Source: an uncultured Eubacterium sp. (lineage in GTDB: Bacteria > Bacillota > Clostridia > Lachnospirales > Lachnospiraceae). Taken from it: a DNA stretch of 64,000 nucleotides. Shown piece after piece: positions 25,940 through 35,225 of the stretch (its first letter is position 1; every line of letters starts with the position of its first letter). The notes under the pieces are model-generated. The model had not been told where the DNA came from, searched no databases, and saw only the letters and a program-made list of their open reading frames with translations. Location: contig CAJUTR010000004.1 of assembly GCA_910589665.1 (NCBI GenBank), positions 1-64,000 on the forward strand. Reading direction: 5' to 3'. Made by a program: the position numbers and the translations under genes.

Positions 25940-27755
25940 CGTCTTCACCCCCTTCTTTTGCTCCATCGTTGTAATAATGACTCTGCACCTCATATAACTT
26001 CGCGTATTCGCCGCCCCGCTCCATCAGTTCCTCATGCGTCCCGTCTTCCACAACCGTTCCTTCCTTCAGAAAAAAGATCCGGTTTGAAAATTGCGTACTT
26101 GCCAGACGGTGCGAAATAAATACTGCCGTCCTCCCCCCGCAGAACTCCTCATATTTTTCATATATTTCCTTCTCGGCAAGCGGATCGAGCGCCGCGGTCG
26201 GTTCGTCCAGCAAAAGTACTGGCGCCTCTTTATACAATGCCCTTGCCAGCATAATCTTCTGCTGCTGTCCCCCGGACAGTAAGATCCCATCATCCGTTAT
26301 AAGTTTCGTCATATAGGAATCCAGCGTAATGTTCCTTTGCTCCATCTCCTCCCATAGACCTGCCTTTTTCAAAACCTCCTGCACGCGTTCCCTGGCAATC
26401 TGCTGCTTGGGCATAAGTGCGATATTTTCGTCCAGCATAAACGGCGGAATGAGAACATCCTGAAATACCGCGGTATAAAGCGCATATACATCCCGCTTCC
26501 CCAGACGGTTCATATCCACTCCGTTGATCCATATGTGCCCGGACGTCGGCCTATAAAATCCGATCATCAATTTGATCAGCGTCGTCTTCCCGGCGCCGTT
26601 CAATCCTACAAGAGCGATGTGCTCCTCTTTTCGGATGGTAAAACTCAGATCACGGATCGTCGGAACCGTACTTTCCGCATAAAAAAACGTCACATGGTCA
26701 AATACGATCTCCACCCCTTCCGAGTAGTCTGGCATTTTAACCTCACCACTCCTCAGGTCTTCTGACGGAATCTCCAGATATTCCCTCAGATCATTGATCC
26801 CCACATTCGCTGTCCTCAGTCCGCTGACCTGCCTTACCATCTGCTGGATCCAGTCAGAAAAACCGACGATGGCACCGAAATAAAGCATAAAATCCCCCGC
26901 GCCGATCTCTCCCTGAAGCGTCTTCGCGATCAGATAGACATATGCCAGACTGTCCCGTAAAAACCCGAGCACACAGTTCATAATGTGGGTGTAAAATTCC
27001 TGCCTGCCCCGCTTTCCCCGTATCTTATTTCCCTCTCCCTGCCATTTTGCCATCAGCTCTTTTAGCCACTCCTGCATATGGTAAACACGAATGTCTTTTC
27101 CCGCCCACGAGCCGCAACTGATACAGTAATGCAGTTTTTTCTGTATCTTCGCAAACAGATCTTTCGTCCGTTCATACACGGCCGTCTCTTTTTTCTGGAA
27201 CCAGTATGTGGCGACAGACGATAACAACAAAAGTAAAACGACTCCGATATGAAGCGAGGACAAAATCCCCGTGTACAGAAAAAAGCAGCAGACACTGGTG
27301 ATGAGTCCCGGCACGATCTGGTAAAACTTCGAGGTCGCCCCCATGTCCCCCTGATTCGTCACATCTATCGCCCGCTGGTACATTTCCAGCGATCTCTGGT
27401 TTTCTGCCTCCGAATACTCACAGTCCACAGAGGTAAGGAAAATCTTCTGCAAAAACACATTCCGCATGTCATTATACAAAAAATATTTCGCACCGTTAAC
27501 ATACCCATTCACCGCCTGCAAAACGAGAAAACCTCCCGCCGCAAAACCAAGTGTTTTTGCGATCTGAGGCAGATCTGCGCGCTGCACGAAGAGATCTACG
27601 GCCGCCTTTGGCAGGTAAATCTGGAACAGCGGAAGAAAGATACCCGTGACGATCGAGATCAGGGAAAAGATCAAAATCCTCCGGTCATAATCCCAGCTTT
27701 CCTTCGCCAGATATATTATATTTTCATACAAATGATAATCCCGCCTTTTCTTCAT
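25923..27755 (-). CDS. ABC transporter, fused permease and ATPase (first half of heterodimer)
   Basis: Product of 610 residues, same plan as its partner: six membrane segments, then an ATPase with Walker A GLNGAGKTTL, signature LSGGQQQKIMLARALY, Walker B VLLLDEPTAALD and H-loop ISHRLAS. AAGGAGG six bases before the ATG at 27755 fixes the start. First gene of an operon running ABC-ABC-LytTR-GHKL. Both ATPase sites look complete, so the pair is not an obviously degenerate-site exporter. Confidence 0.92.
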   Translation of the reverse strand: MKKRRDYHLYENIIYLAKESWDYDRRILIFSLISIVTGIFLPLFQIYLPKAAVDLFVQRADLPQIAKTLGFAAGGFLVLQAVNGYVNGAKYFLYNDMRNVFLQKIFLTSVDCEYSEAENQRSLEMYQRAIDVTNQGDMGATSKFYQIVPGLITSVCCFFLYTGILSSLHIGVVLLLLLSSVATYWFQKKETAVYERTKDLFAKIQKKLHYCISCGSWAGKDIRVYHMQEWLKELMAKWQGEGNKIRGKRGRQEFYTHIMNCVLGFLRDSLAYVYLIAKTLQGEIGAGDFMLYFGAIVGFSDWIQQMVRQVSGLRTANVGINDLREYLEIPSEDLRSGEVKMPDYSEGVEIVFDHVTFFYAESTVPTIRDLSFTIRKEEHIALVGLNGAGKTTLIKLMIGFYRPTSGHIWINGVDMNRLGKRDVYALYTAVFQDVLIPPFMLDENIALMPKQQIARERVQEVLKKAGLWEEMEQRNITLDSYMTKLITDDGILLSGGQQQKIMLARALYKEAPVLLLDEPTAALDPLAEKEIYEKYEEFCGGRTAVFISHRLASTQFSNRIFFLKEGTVVEDGTHEELMERGGEYAKLYEVQSHYYNDGAKEGGEDDACYE

Positions 27756-27825
27756 GACAATCCTCCTTCGCATTCTCCGTTCCATCCAGGCCGAACCTCT
27801 TCTCCTTCCTTTCGGCCCTACCGCG

Positions 27826-27853
27826 ATTATAGTATAGCATACATGATACCCAA
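27826..27853 (-). promoter_or_regulatory. Promoter of the ABC exporter operon
   Basis: On the minus strand TTGGGT and TATAAT are 16 bases apart, about 70 bases upstream of the first ABC gene. Confidence 0.55.
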
Positions 27854-27919
27854 AACAAAAAAAAGAACACAAACGGCACGTCTCACTGCACGAATGGTTG
27901 GGATCTCGTTACACATAAA

Positions 27920-27985
27920 AACATGTGATAACCAGTTGCCACCCCCTGATTCCCATGTTAGAATAGATGGTAACATGCGATAATC
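27920..27985 (+). promoter_or_regulatory. lacZ promoter flanked by a direct repeat
   Basis: TTGCCA (27936) and TAGAAT (27959) are 17 bases apart. The near-identical motifs AACATGTGATAACC at 27920 and AACATGCGATAATC at 27972 flank them, placed as operator half-sites would be. The regulator is unknown. Confidence 0.6.
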
Positions 27986-28013
27986 AATCCACGTTTACGG
28001 AAAGGAGATCCCT

Positions 28014-31000
28014 ATGATCATACCCCGATACTATGAAGACTTACATATGTTACATGAAAACACGACGCCTGAACGGGCCTACTACATCCCAGCTTCTTCT
28101 GCAATGGACTCCCTCGTGCACCACCGCGAGGATTCCGACCGGTTCCAGCTTTTAAACGGCGACTGGCACTTTCGGTACTATGACAGCATTTACGACCTGA
28201 CACAACCTTTTTATGAAGAAATGTTTGACGATTCGGATTTTGATACCATCCCCGTTCCGTCCGTCTGGCAAAATCACGGCTACGATTCCCACCAGTACAC
28301 GAATGTCAATTACCCGTTTCCGTTTGATCCGCCCTACGTCCCGCAGGATAACCCGTGCGGCGCGTACCGTACCTGCTTTTCCTACGAAAAAAAGGAAGCG
28401 GCTCCCCATGCTTTCCTGAATTTTGAGGGCGTGGACTCGTGTTTTTACGTGTGGCTGAACGGCCATTATGTCGGCTACAGCCAGGTGTCTCATTCCACGA
28501 GTGAATTTGATGTCACGTCCTATTTGAAAAACGGTTTGAACCAATTAGCCGTTCTCGTTTTAAAATGGTGTGACGGCAGTTACCTGGAGGATCAGGATAA
28601 GTTCCGCATGAGCGGTATTTTCCGAGATGTGTATTTGCTTACGCGCCCGAAAGAAGGGGTCTACGATTATTTCATCACCACAGAGCTCCCGTCTGAAGAG
28701 ACGAATGGAAATGCTGTGGTCTCTGTACAGCTCCACTATTTTGGTGAAAACATTCCAACCCAGTTAAAGTTACTTGATCAAGAAGGGGTGTGCGTAGGAG
28801 AAACATCTGCCCCCGCTTCGGTCATCACGAACCATGGACCATGTGCGGACAAATACGGGAACTACGGAGAGGCTAACGTTTGCCTTTCAATCGAGGATCC
28901 CTGTCTTTGGAATCCGGAACATCCCTATTTGTATACATTGATCATCCAAACTGAGCAAGAAACGATCACCGACCGCGTCGGATTTCGTGAAATCAAGATG
29001 GAAAACAATGTCGTTACCGTAAACGGAACCGCCGTTACATTCCGGGGTGTGAACCGGCACGACTCCGATCCCGTTACTGGTTTTACGATCAGTCTGGAAC
29101 AGATGAAAACTGACCTGTTTCTGATGAAACAGCACAACTTTAACGCCATCCGCACGAGCCACTACCCAAACGCGCCCCTCTTCTATCAGCTCTGCGACGA
29201 ATACGGCTTTTTCGTCATTGATGAAGCCGACATCGAGGCACACGGCGCCTGCTCCCTTTATCTGGAAGAGGATGCCTGGGACAACCGGTGCAGACGGTGG
29301 AGCGAGCCGATCGCCGACAATCCCGCCTTTGCCGGATCCATCATCGACCGCGTGAAACGGTGCGTCCACCGGGACAAAAACCGCCCGTGCGTCGTCATTT
29401 GGTCGATGGGAAATGAAAGCGCGTTCGGCGCTGCGTTCGAGCAGGCGCTGCATTGGACGAAATCCTTTGATCCGGGTCGTCTGACCCATTATGAAAGCGC
29501 CTTGTACCGGAATGAAAAACGAACATGTGATTTTTCAGATCTGGATCTGTACAGCCGGATGTACCCCTCTCTGGAGGAAATCAAAGAATATTTGGAAGGC
29601 GAGCCGGACAAACCAATGATCTTGTGTGAGTACTGCCACTCGATGGGAAACGGGCCAGGAGATTTCGAGGACTATTACCATCTGTTCCACCAGTCCGATA
29701 TCCTCTGCGGCGGATTTGTCTGGGAATGGTGTGACCACGGTATCTACAAGGGAAAAACGGAGGCTGGAAGCGAAATGTATTTCTACGGCGGCGACCACGG
29801 CGAGACCGTGCACGACGGTAATTTCTGCATGGACGGACTCGTCTACCCTGACCGCACGCCACACACGGGGCTGCTGGAATACAAAAATGTGCACCGCCCT
29901 GTCCGGGCCGTCTGTTTTGACCGGGAAAACAGTAGATTGGTACTGGAAAATACATGGGATTTTACAGATGTTAAAGAGTGTGTTTCTATTACCTATGAAA
30001 TAAACTGCGACGGCACGGTCCTCGAATCGGGACCTCTCGACTGTCCGTCCATCGCGCCGCACAAAACGGGCATCGTTCCGTTTTCGCCGGCGGCTCCCTG
30101 CCGGGGAATGACCTTTTTAAAATTGTATTACCGTCAGAAACACAAAACCGCCTGTGTCCCGGCTGATCTCCTGCTGGGATTTGACGAGCTGCCGCTTTCT
30201 GGCGAAGATGATAAAAACCAGATCTGCCAAAGTATACTGTCACATAAAGCTTTGGAGGGTCTCTCTCCTATCCTGCTGTCAGAAGATGATACTTCTCTCA
30301 CGCTAAAAGGAAGCCGCTTCTGCTATGTGTTTGATAAACGGACGGGAATGCCACAGCAAATGAGCGCCGATGGCCACGAGCTTCTTATGCGGCCGATGCA
30401 GTTCAACATTTGGCGCGCCCCGACTGATAATGATAAAGCGGTCAGCGCCGAATGGAGACGCGCACATTACGATCAGGCATCGGCGCGCGCTTATATCATT
30501 ACGAGTGAAAACGACGGTACGGCTGCCAAAATCCACTGCGCAGCCTCCCTCTGTGCCCCCTCAACGCAAAAACTCATGGATGTGGAAACGTTATGGACGG
30601 TTCAGACAGACGGGACAATGGACATTTCTGTCAGCGTTAAGCGAGACAAGGAATTTCCCGAACTGCCACGGTTCGGACTCCGGCTTTTCCTTCCCCGCGA
30701 ACTGGATACCGTAACCTATTATGGCATCGGCCCCAGTGAAAGTTATATCGACAAGCACCGCGCGGGAAGCCACGAAACCTATACCAGCGCCATTTCGGAT
30801 CTGCACGAGGACTATATCCGGCCGCAGGAAAACGGTAGCCATCATGACTGCAGCTATGTTATTTTGGAATCCGGCACTCGAGGACTGGCGGCCGCCGGCA
30901 AAGACGCCTTCTGTTTTAACGCTTCTATTTATACGCAGGAAGAACTTGCCGCGAAAAGGCACAATTATGAATTAGAGCCATGTGGCGACAGCGTTCTCTG

Positions 31001-31151
31001 TCTGGACCGTGCCCAGAATGGCATCGGTTCCAACAGCTGCGGGCCACGGCTCATCGAGAAATACAGATTTGAGGAATCGGAGTTTTGTTTTTCGATTCGG
31101 TTGATCCCCTTTGCAAAGGGGACTGCAGATGTAGAGGAAACCACTGGCTGA
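28014..31151 (+). CDS. lacZ: Glycoside hydrolase family 2 beta-galactosidase
   Basis: Product of 1045 residues, full length for LacZ-type enzymes, with no signal peptide, so it is cytoplasmic. Domain order: sugar-binding jelly roll, two immunoglobulin-like domains, the TIM barrel, and the C-terminal beta-galactosidase small-chain domain. The acid/base is Glu468 in WSMGNESAFG; the nucleophile is Glu539 in ILCEYCHSMGNG. The core GVNRHDSDPVTG is intact. It hydrolyses lactose or other beta-galactosides. AAGGAG six bases before the ATG. It is transcribed alone and converges on prfH with only 11 bases between stops; a CCCCTTTGCAAAGGGG hairpin near its 3' end could help stop transcription. Confidence 0.95.
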   Translation: MIIPRYYEDLHMLHENTTPERAYYIPASSAMDSLVHHREDSDRFQLLNGDWHFRYYDSIYDLTQPFYEEMFDDSDFDTIPVPSVWQNHGYDSHQYTNVNYPFPFDPPYVPQDNPCGAYRTCFSYEKKEAAPHAFLNFEGVDSCFYVWLNGHYVGYSQVSHSTSEFDVTSYLKNGLNQLAVLVLKWCDGSYLEDQDKFRMSGIFRDVYLLTRPKEGVYDYFITTELPSEETNGNAVVSVQLHYFGENIPTQLKLLDQEGVCVGETSAPASVITNHGPCADKYGNYGEANVCLSIEDPCLWNPEHPYLYTLIIQTEQETITDRVGFREIKMENNVVTVNGTAVTFRGVNRHDSDPVTGFTISLEQMKTDLFLMKQHNFNAIRTSHYPNAPLFYQLCDEYGFFVIDEADIEAHGACSLYLEEDAWDNRCRRWSEPIADNPAFAGSIIDRVKRCVHRDKNRPCVVIWSMGNESAFGAAFEQALHWTKSFDPGRLTHYESALYRNEKRTCDFSDLDLYSRMYPSLEEIKEYLEGEPDKPMILCEYCHSMGNGPGDFEDYYHLFHQSDILCGGFVWEWCDHGIYKGKTEAGSEMYFYGGDHGETVHDGNFCMDGLVYPDRTPHTGLLEYKNVHRPVRAVCFDRENSRLVLENTWDFTDVKECVSITYEINCDGTVLESGPLDCPSIAPHKTGIVPFSPAAPCRGMTFLKLYYRQKHKTACVPADLLLGFDELPLSGEDDKNQICQSILSHKALEGLSPILLSEDDTSLTLKGSRFCYVFDKRTGMPQQMSADGHELLMRPMQFNIWRAPTDNDKAVSAEWRRAHYDQASARAYIITSENDGTAAKIHCAASLCAPSTQKLMDVETLWTVQTDGTMDISVSVKRDKEFPELPRFGLRLFLPRELDTVTYYGIGPSESYIDKHRAGSHETYTSAISDLHEDYIRPQENGSHHDCSYVILESGTRGLAAAGKDAFCFNASIYTQEELAAKRHNYELEPCGDSVLCLDRAQNGIGSNSCGPRLIEKYRFEESEFCFSIRLIPFAKGTADVEETTG

Positions 31152-31162
31152 TACGCGCGTTA

Positions 31163-31753
31163 TCACCTTTTTCTCACAAATCTGCGCCCCTCATACATGC
31201 GAACGGGATTCCCTCTTACTATTTTTGTATGCTCCCGCCACGCGTCCTTTTTTTGCTGCTGCTTCGCTGCGGACGTTTTAGAGGCAAGGATCGCGTTCAG
31301 TTTGGCAATCGCATCTTTTTTATTCATATACTGGCTGCGCCCGGATGTAGATGTAACGGTGATCCCCGTCGGAATGTGGATCAGGCGCACGCCGGTTTCT
31401 ACCTTATTTACATTCTGGCCGCCCTTCCCGTGGCTGTGGAACGACTCAAACTTGATTTCCTGATCGGTACAGATGCGTTCCACTTCCGGGATCACACTGA
31501 TGTCGATAAACCAATTCTTCCGTTTGTGATTTGGCCGGAACGGACTCTGGCAGATCCACTGGACACTCCCTTCTAGTTCCGACAGATCGCATTCGGTAGA
31601 ACAAAGGATCGATGTATAGCAGCCTCTGTCTTTGGCGGGATGATCGGATAACCGCTCCAGATCTGGATATTCTTTTTTTAACGCTTCAAAGAGAAGCGCC
31701 ACTCCCAACTCGCACTCTGCCGGCCCCTGGCCGGAACTGATCTGTAAGATCAT
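31163..31753 (-). CDS. prfH: Peptide chain release factor-like protein PrfH
   Basis: Product of 196 residues containing the GGQ motif (residues 111-113, in HGKGGQNVNKVET), with no codon-recognition domain. PrfH is known to act on ribosomes whose 16S rRNA has been cut in the decoding centre: it releases the nascent chain so that the partner RtcB can reseal the RNA. The GTG nine bases upstream is possible, but GAGAGG is well placed for the ATG at 31753. It follows rtcB by five bases, the classic rtcB2-prfH pairing. Confidence 0.92.
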   Translation of the reverse strand: MILQISSGQGPAECELGVALLFEALKKEYPDLERLSDHPAKDRGCYTSILCSTECDLSELEGSVQWICQSPFRPNHKRKNWFIDISVIPEVERICTDQEIKFESFHSHGKGGQNVNKVETGVRLIHIPTGITVTSTSGRSQYMNKKDAIAKLNAILASKTSAAKQQQKKDAWREHTKIVRGNPVRMYEGRRFVRKR

Positions 31754-31758
31754 AACAG

Positions 31759-32895
31759 TCACCTCTCTTGTGCGCCCGCCTTGAAATTATAAACCGGCCG
31801 GATTGTTTTGGAAATCGTGACCGTATCACCGATCACCGCCGCGATCTCTTCGAGGCCGCGGTAGGCAAATGGCGCCTCGTCGAGCGTTTCTTTATTGATC
31901 GATGGGGAATAGATGCCTTTCATCGCTTTTTTGAATTCTGCCAGTGTGTGGCACGATTTCACATCTTCTCTCTTTAAGATCCGTCCCGCGCCATGTGGGG
32001 CGGACTGGTTCCAGTCCTCGTTTCCGCGGCCGGTTCCGAGCAGTATCCCGTCCCGCATATTGACCGGGATGATCACCATTTCCCCCTCTTTTGCGGATAT
32101 CGCTCCCTTTCGGAGTATCGGCTGTTCGGACGAGGCATCGACATAGTTATGGATACAGGAGTACATATCTTTGTACTTCCACTTCATTCCCTTTGCCAGT
32201 TCTTCGAGCATGATCTGACGGTTCAGGGCAGCGTATTCCTGTACGATCTCCAGATCGTGAAGGTAATCTTCTTTTAGGGATCCCTCGAGCCAGGTCAGTT
32301 CATAGGGGACATCGATCTGTTTGTCTTTGAGCTGCTTTTGCCCCTCTGACAAATAGTATTCGGTCACTTCTTTTCCTAAATGCCGGCTTCCTGAATGAAC
32401 GACAGCGTACATATGATTTTCGTCATCTTTGTCAATTTCTATAAAATGATTTCCGCCGCCGAGTGTGCCGAGGCTGTGCAGCGCTTTGTCCTTGCGGATC
32501 TTTCCCGCACATGCTAACCGGGAAAAGTTGAAGGAATCCGCAAAACGGTGGACACTGCTCCTGATGTGAAAACCGGATGGCACACGTTCGCGGATTACCG
32601 TGTCCAGTTTTTGAAATTCCACCCGTTTACCGTTCATTTCGGCCAATGTCATGCCGCAGCCGATATCAATGCCGACGATATTCGGCATGACGCGCTCCCC
32701 GACCGTCATCGTCAGACCGATCGTGCCGACTTTTCCAGGGTGGACGTCTGGCATGACGCGGATTTTGCTGCCCTGGGAAACAGGGTTGTCGCAGAGCATC
32801 TGGAGCTGGGCGGCGGCGTAATCGTCCAGCTCGTTTTCAGGGTTGGCGCATGTGAATATTTTCGCGCTTGTGTAGGTTCCGTTTATTGTTTTTAT
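31759..32895 (-). CDS. rtcB: RNA ligase RtcB, PrfH-associated type
   Basis: RtcB joins RNA ends bearing 2',3'-cyclic or 3'-phosphate to 5'-OH ends using GTP and manganese. Motifs: MPDVHPGKVGTIG, GIDIGCGM (metal cysteine), LGGGNHFIEI, HSGSRHLGK, and SAPHGAGR with the guanylated histidine. The usual N-terminal residues (INGTYTSAKIFTCANPENEL) are encoded upstream of the first ATG at 32799 with no ATG, GTG or TTG before the preceding in-frame stop. An ATA at 32895, five bases after AGGTG, is where a start is expected. The feature is drawn from there (378 residues). It is followed by prfH and preceded by a HAD gene. Confidence 0.85.
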   Translation of the reverse strand: MKTINGTYTSAKIFTCANPENELDDYAAAQLQMLCDNPVSQGSKIRVMPDVHPGKVGTIGLTMTVGERVMPNIVGIDIGCGMTLAEMNGKRVEFQKLDTVIRERVPSGFHIRSSVHRFADSFNFSRLACAGKIRKDKALHSLGTLGGGNHFIEIDKDDENHMYAVVHSGSRHLGKEVTEYYLSEGQKQLKDKQIDVPYELTWLEGSLKEDYLHDLEIVQEYAALNRQIMLEELAKGMKWKYKDMYSCIHNYVDASSEQPILRKGAISAKEGEMVIIPVNMRDGILLGTGRGNEDWNQSAPHGAGRILKREDVKSCHTLAEFKKAMKGIYSPSINKETLDEAPFAYRGLEEIAAVIGDTVTISKTIRPVYNFKAGAQER

Positions 32896-32943
32896 AGTAT
32901 CACCTGCTTTTACTTTTTTACGTTTTTGCTTTTTTGTGTTTTC

Positions 32944-33615
32944 TTACTTCGTCTTTATTTTGTGTAATTCTAGAAGATCCATTAAGTTGCTGACTGAAAC
33001 AACACCGTTTGGCACCGCTCTTTTACTCCGGTTGATCCACACAGCTTGTATGCCGCATGACTGAGCACCGCTTACATCACTGCTTAGTGAGTCCCCGATA
33101 TGTATGACTTGTTTTGGGGATAGACCGGCGATTTTTAACGCGAACTCGAATATTTCCTTTCGCGGTTTATATGCTTTTGCATCTTCGCTCGTTATGATAC
33201 CAGCTGGTGTTAGTCCGTGATGCTGGACGGCTTGTAAAATATCGTCTCGATCAATATTGGATACGATATAGATGGGGAGCGGGCATGTCTCGAAAAACTG
33301 TTTTGATTCTTCGAAGATCGGGGGGTGGGTCCAGTGGGCGAACATCCGATCACTTAATGTTTCCGCATCCGCCGGGGATTGGAATTTTTCGAGCGTGCGG
33401 AGGAGAGACTCGGTTTCGAGGTCTCTTTGGGGTTGGAAATGGTCTCCATAGGAGGACTGGAACAGGGTTTGAAATTCATTCCACCAGAATGTTCCGATGT
33501 CGGAGCGGGTTTGGGCGGTTCCGGTGTTGTAGATTTGTTCTGTTATGTCGGCTATGACGGCTCCGTCTTCATGGACGACGGTTCCGTAAAAATCAATGAA
33601 TATGGCTTTGGGCAT
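32944..33615 (-). CDS. HAD superfamily hydrolase
   Basis: Product of 223 residues. Motif I is FIDFYGTV (aspartate nucleophile near residue 8), motif II lies in YIVSNIDRDD, motif III is the lysine in KAYKPRKEIF, and motif IV is HIGDSLSSDVSGA. It is a phosphatase-type HAD with a helical cap. AAAGGAG upstream of the ATG lies inside the 3' end of the overlapping small ORF. Its position directly before rtcB-prfH suggests a part in RNA end processing or nucleotide clean-up, which is inference only. Confidence 0.88.
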   Translation of the reverse strand: MPKAIFIDFYGTVVHEDGAVIADITEQIYNTGTAQTRSDIGTFWWNEFQTLFQSSYGDHFQPQRDLETESLLRTLEKFQSPADAETLSDRMFAHWTHPPIFEESKQFFETCPLPIYIVSNIDRDDILQAVQHHGLTPAGIITSEDAKAYKPRKEIFEFALKIAGLSPKQVIHIGDSLSSDVSGAQSCGIQAVWINRSKRAVPNGVVSVSNLMDLLELHKIKTK

Positions 33616-33890
33616 GGGGGAACTCCTTTCTTAGTTTCATTTTCAGCAGTACTCACTTTGTTATATGTACTCTTATAAAACAAAAAACCATTCTTGAAAA
33701 GTTTTTGATAAAAATTTCTGCTTTTTTGAATATTTAACCTTTTATAAAATTCCTCTTGTTTTTTACTATATTTCACTGCTAAGCTATATAACAAAATCCA
33801 TGATTTTGCTTCTTTCCAACATTTTTCAACCCAGAAGTCGTTTATAAATTCTTCCCATTCATAAATCAAAATAATTTTAGCTAAATTCAT
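33552..33890 (-). CDS. Small ORF overlapping the reverse transcriptase end, probably its displaced C terminus
   Basis: Product of 112 residues, aromatic and lysine-rich. Its ATG lies 14 bases inside the reverse transcriptase gene. Removing one T in the short T-run at about 33880 would join the two frames and continue the transcriptase as NELAKIILIYEW, which reads naturally. The last 21 codons run through the start of the HAD gene and probably are not native. It could be a translationally coupled separate protein, a programmed frameshift product, or evidence of an inactivating frameshift. No known domain recognised. Confidence 0.5.
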   Translation of the reverse strand: MNLAKIILIYEWEEFINDFWVEKCWKEAKSWILLYSLAVKYSKKQEEFYKRLNIQKSRNFYQKLFKNGFLFYKSTYNKVSTAENETKKGVPPCPKPYSLIFTEPSSMKTEPS

Positions 33891-35223
33891 TAGTTTGTGA
33901 TAATAAAATGAAGAAAACTTCTCTCGTCATTGGATAATCTACATATTTCATGAGATATACCAGCCAAACAACCTCTAAATCATGTTTCTTCTTTATTTGT
34001 GCTTCAAGCTCTTTAAAAATAATCTGATATATAGTATCATTCATCTCTATATTTTCATTTTTATATTCCTCTATAATAATCCGACAAACCATTCCCAATG
34101 CCTTTTCATCATTCGTTAACAGATTCAACAGGTATGCCAAATATAATTTTTTGTCACTTATCGAATATTCGTCCTTGTGTCTTCTTAATAAATATCTGAT
34201 GGCTCCTTTATCGCCATCCTTTTCCATTTTCAAAAATCGGTTAAATAACTCAATTGTTTTCTCCGAATCAATAGTACTATCATTTGATATCTGCTTTACG
34301 GCAAATTCAAAGTTATTAAAAATATAAAATGGATATTCTTCATAATGTGTTTTTTCAGAATTACATCTAAAATAATACTTTTCAAACACAGTATTAACCT
34401 TACTTTTCACTGTATCAATATCCTCATTATTCCTAACAATAATTTCATAATCATCTGCATAACGTGTAAACTCTATTTTTTCCTTTAGTAAATCTGCATC
34501 CAAATTAGCCAATACTGCCTCAGACAAAATACGCGAAACATAAGGTCCAATTAAAAGCCCATTCGTTCTTTTTCCATTAAGCCCTCTAACAACCTCATCT
34601 AATTTGGCATATAAACGATATACTTCATTCTTATTATTATTTTGATAAGCATTCTTTGCGTTCTCTACTCCTATCTTTATCGCAGTTAAAGAATGCGTAT
34701 AAATACTCCCATAAAAGTCCGAAATATCAAGATGTAATATTCCATTAGCACCTTGAGCATATTCAATTTTTTTATACATGTTATTTAAAAAAGTTAGTCT
34801 ATTTTTTTCATAAACTCGACTAACATCCCCATCATTTCTTATACGTAAATCCAAATCTGAAGTTCCATAAAAAGCATCATCGACAATTATATTTTCATTT
34901 TCATCTATTATTCTAGAAAATGAATGTGTATCATACCGAGATAACTGTATTATATCATCTAATATGCTTTCATTTTGCCTAAAAAATTCAATTAATGCGG
35001 TATATGCCGATATTTCAGGAATACTAATTACGCGGCGATCACCACTATTATTAAATCTGCTCATATTAAACTGATATGGTTCTATATTCTCTTTATTGCT
35101 TCCTCCAGCTAAAAAAATATCAAACCCTTCAGAATCTACATTAAAATTTTCTGGTAAATATTCTGAAAAGATCGCTCGTCTCTTTAATTCCTCTAACAAT
35201 TTACTCGAACATCGCGACATCAT
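33877..35223 (-). CDS. Reverse transcriptase of the antiphage (Abi/DRT) type
   Basis: Product of 448 residues. Catalytic motifs: LHLDISDFYGSIY (motif A, about 164-174), NGLLIGPYVSRILSE (motif B, about 221-234), FTRYADDYE (motif C, catalytic YADD at 255-258) and NSEKTH (motif D). No maturase or integrase domain follows; instead there is an alpha-helical C-terminal part. That layout is seen in abortive-infection and other defence reverse transcriptases rather than in group II introns or retrons. GGGGAGA eight bases before the ATG lies within the Nudix gene's last codons, two bases after which this gene starts. The gene is much more AT-rich than the HAD-rtcB-prfH genes after it, suggesting transfer. 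Confidence 0.88.
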   Translation of the reverse strand: MMSRCSSKLLEELKRRAIFSEYLPENFNVDSEGFDIFLAGGSNKENIEPYQFNMSRFNNSGDRRVISIPEISAYTALIEFFRQNESILDDIIQLSRYDTHSFSRIIDENENIIVDDAFYGTSDLDLRIRNDGDVSRVYEKNRLTFLNNMYKKIEYAQGANGILHLDISDFYGSIYTHSLTAIKIGVENAKNAYQNNNKNEVYRLYAKLDEVVRGLNGKRTNGLLIGPYVSRILSEAVLANLDADLLKEKIEFTRYADDYEIIVRNNEDIDTVKSKVNTVFEKYYFRCNSEKTHYEEYPFYIFNNFEFAVKQISNDSTIDSEKTIELFNRFLKMEKDGDKGAIRYLLRRHKDEYSISDKKLYLAYLLNLLTNDEKALGMVCRIIIEEYKNENIEMNDTIYQIIFKELEAQIKKKHDLEVVWLVYLMKYVDYPMTREVFFILLSQTNEFS

Positions 35224-35225
35224 AA

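Noticed and set aside
28887..30062. Long minus-strand frames inside lacZ
   Set aside because: They mirror codon bias of the highly conserved lacZ frame; no start sites or domains.
33877..35223. Retron or group II intron reverse transcriptase
   Set aside because: No maturase or endonuclease domain follows, and no msr/msd-like inverted repeat was seen next to the gene; layout fits Abi/DRT types better.
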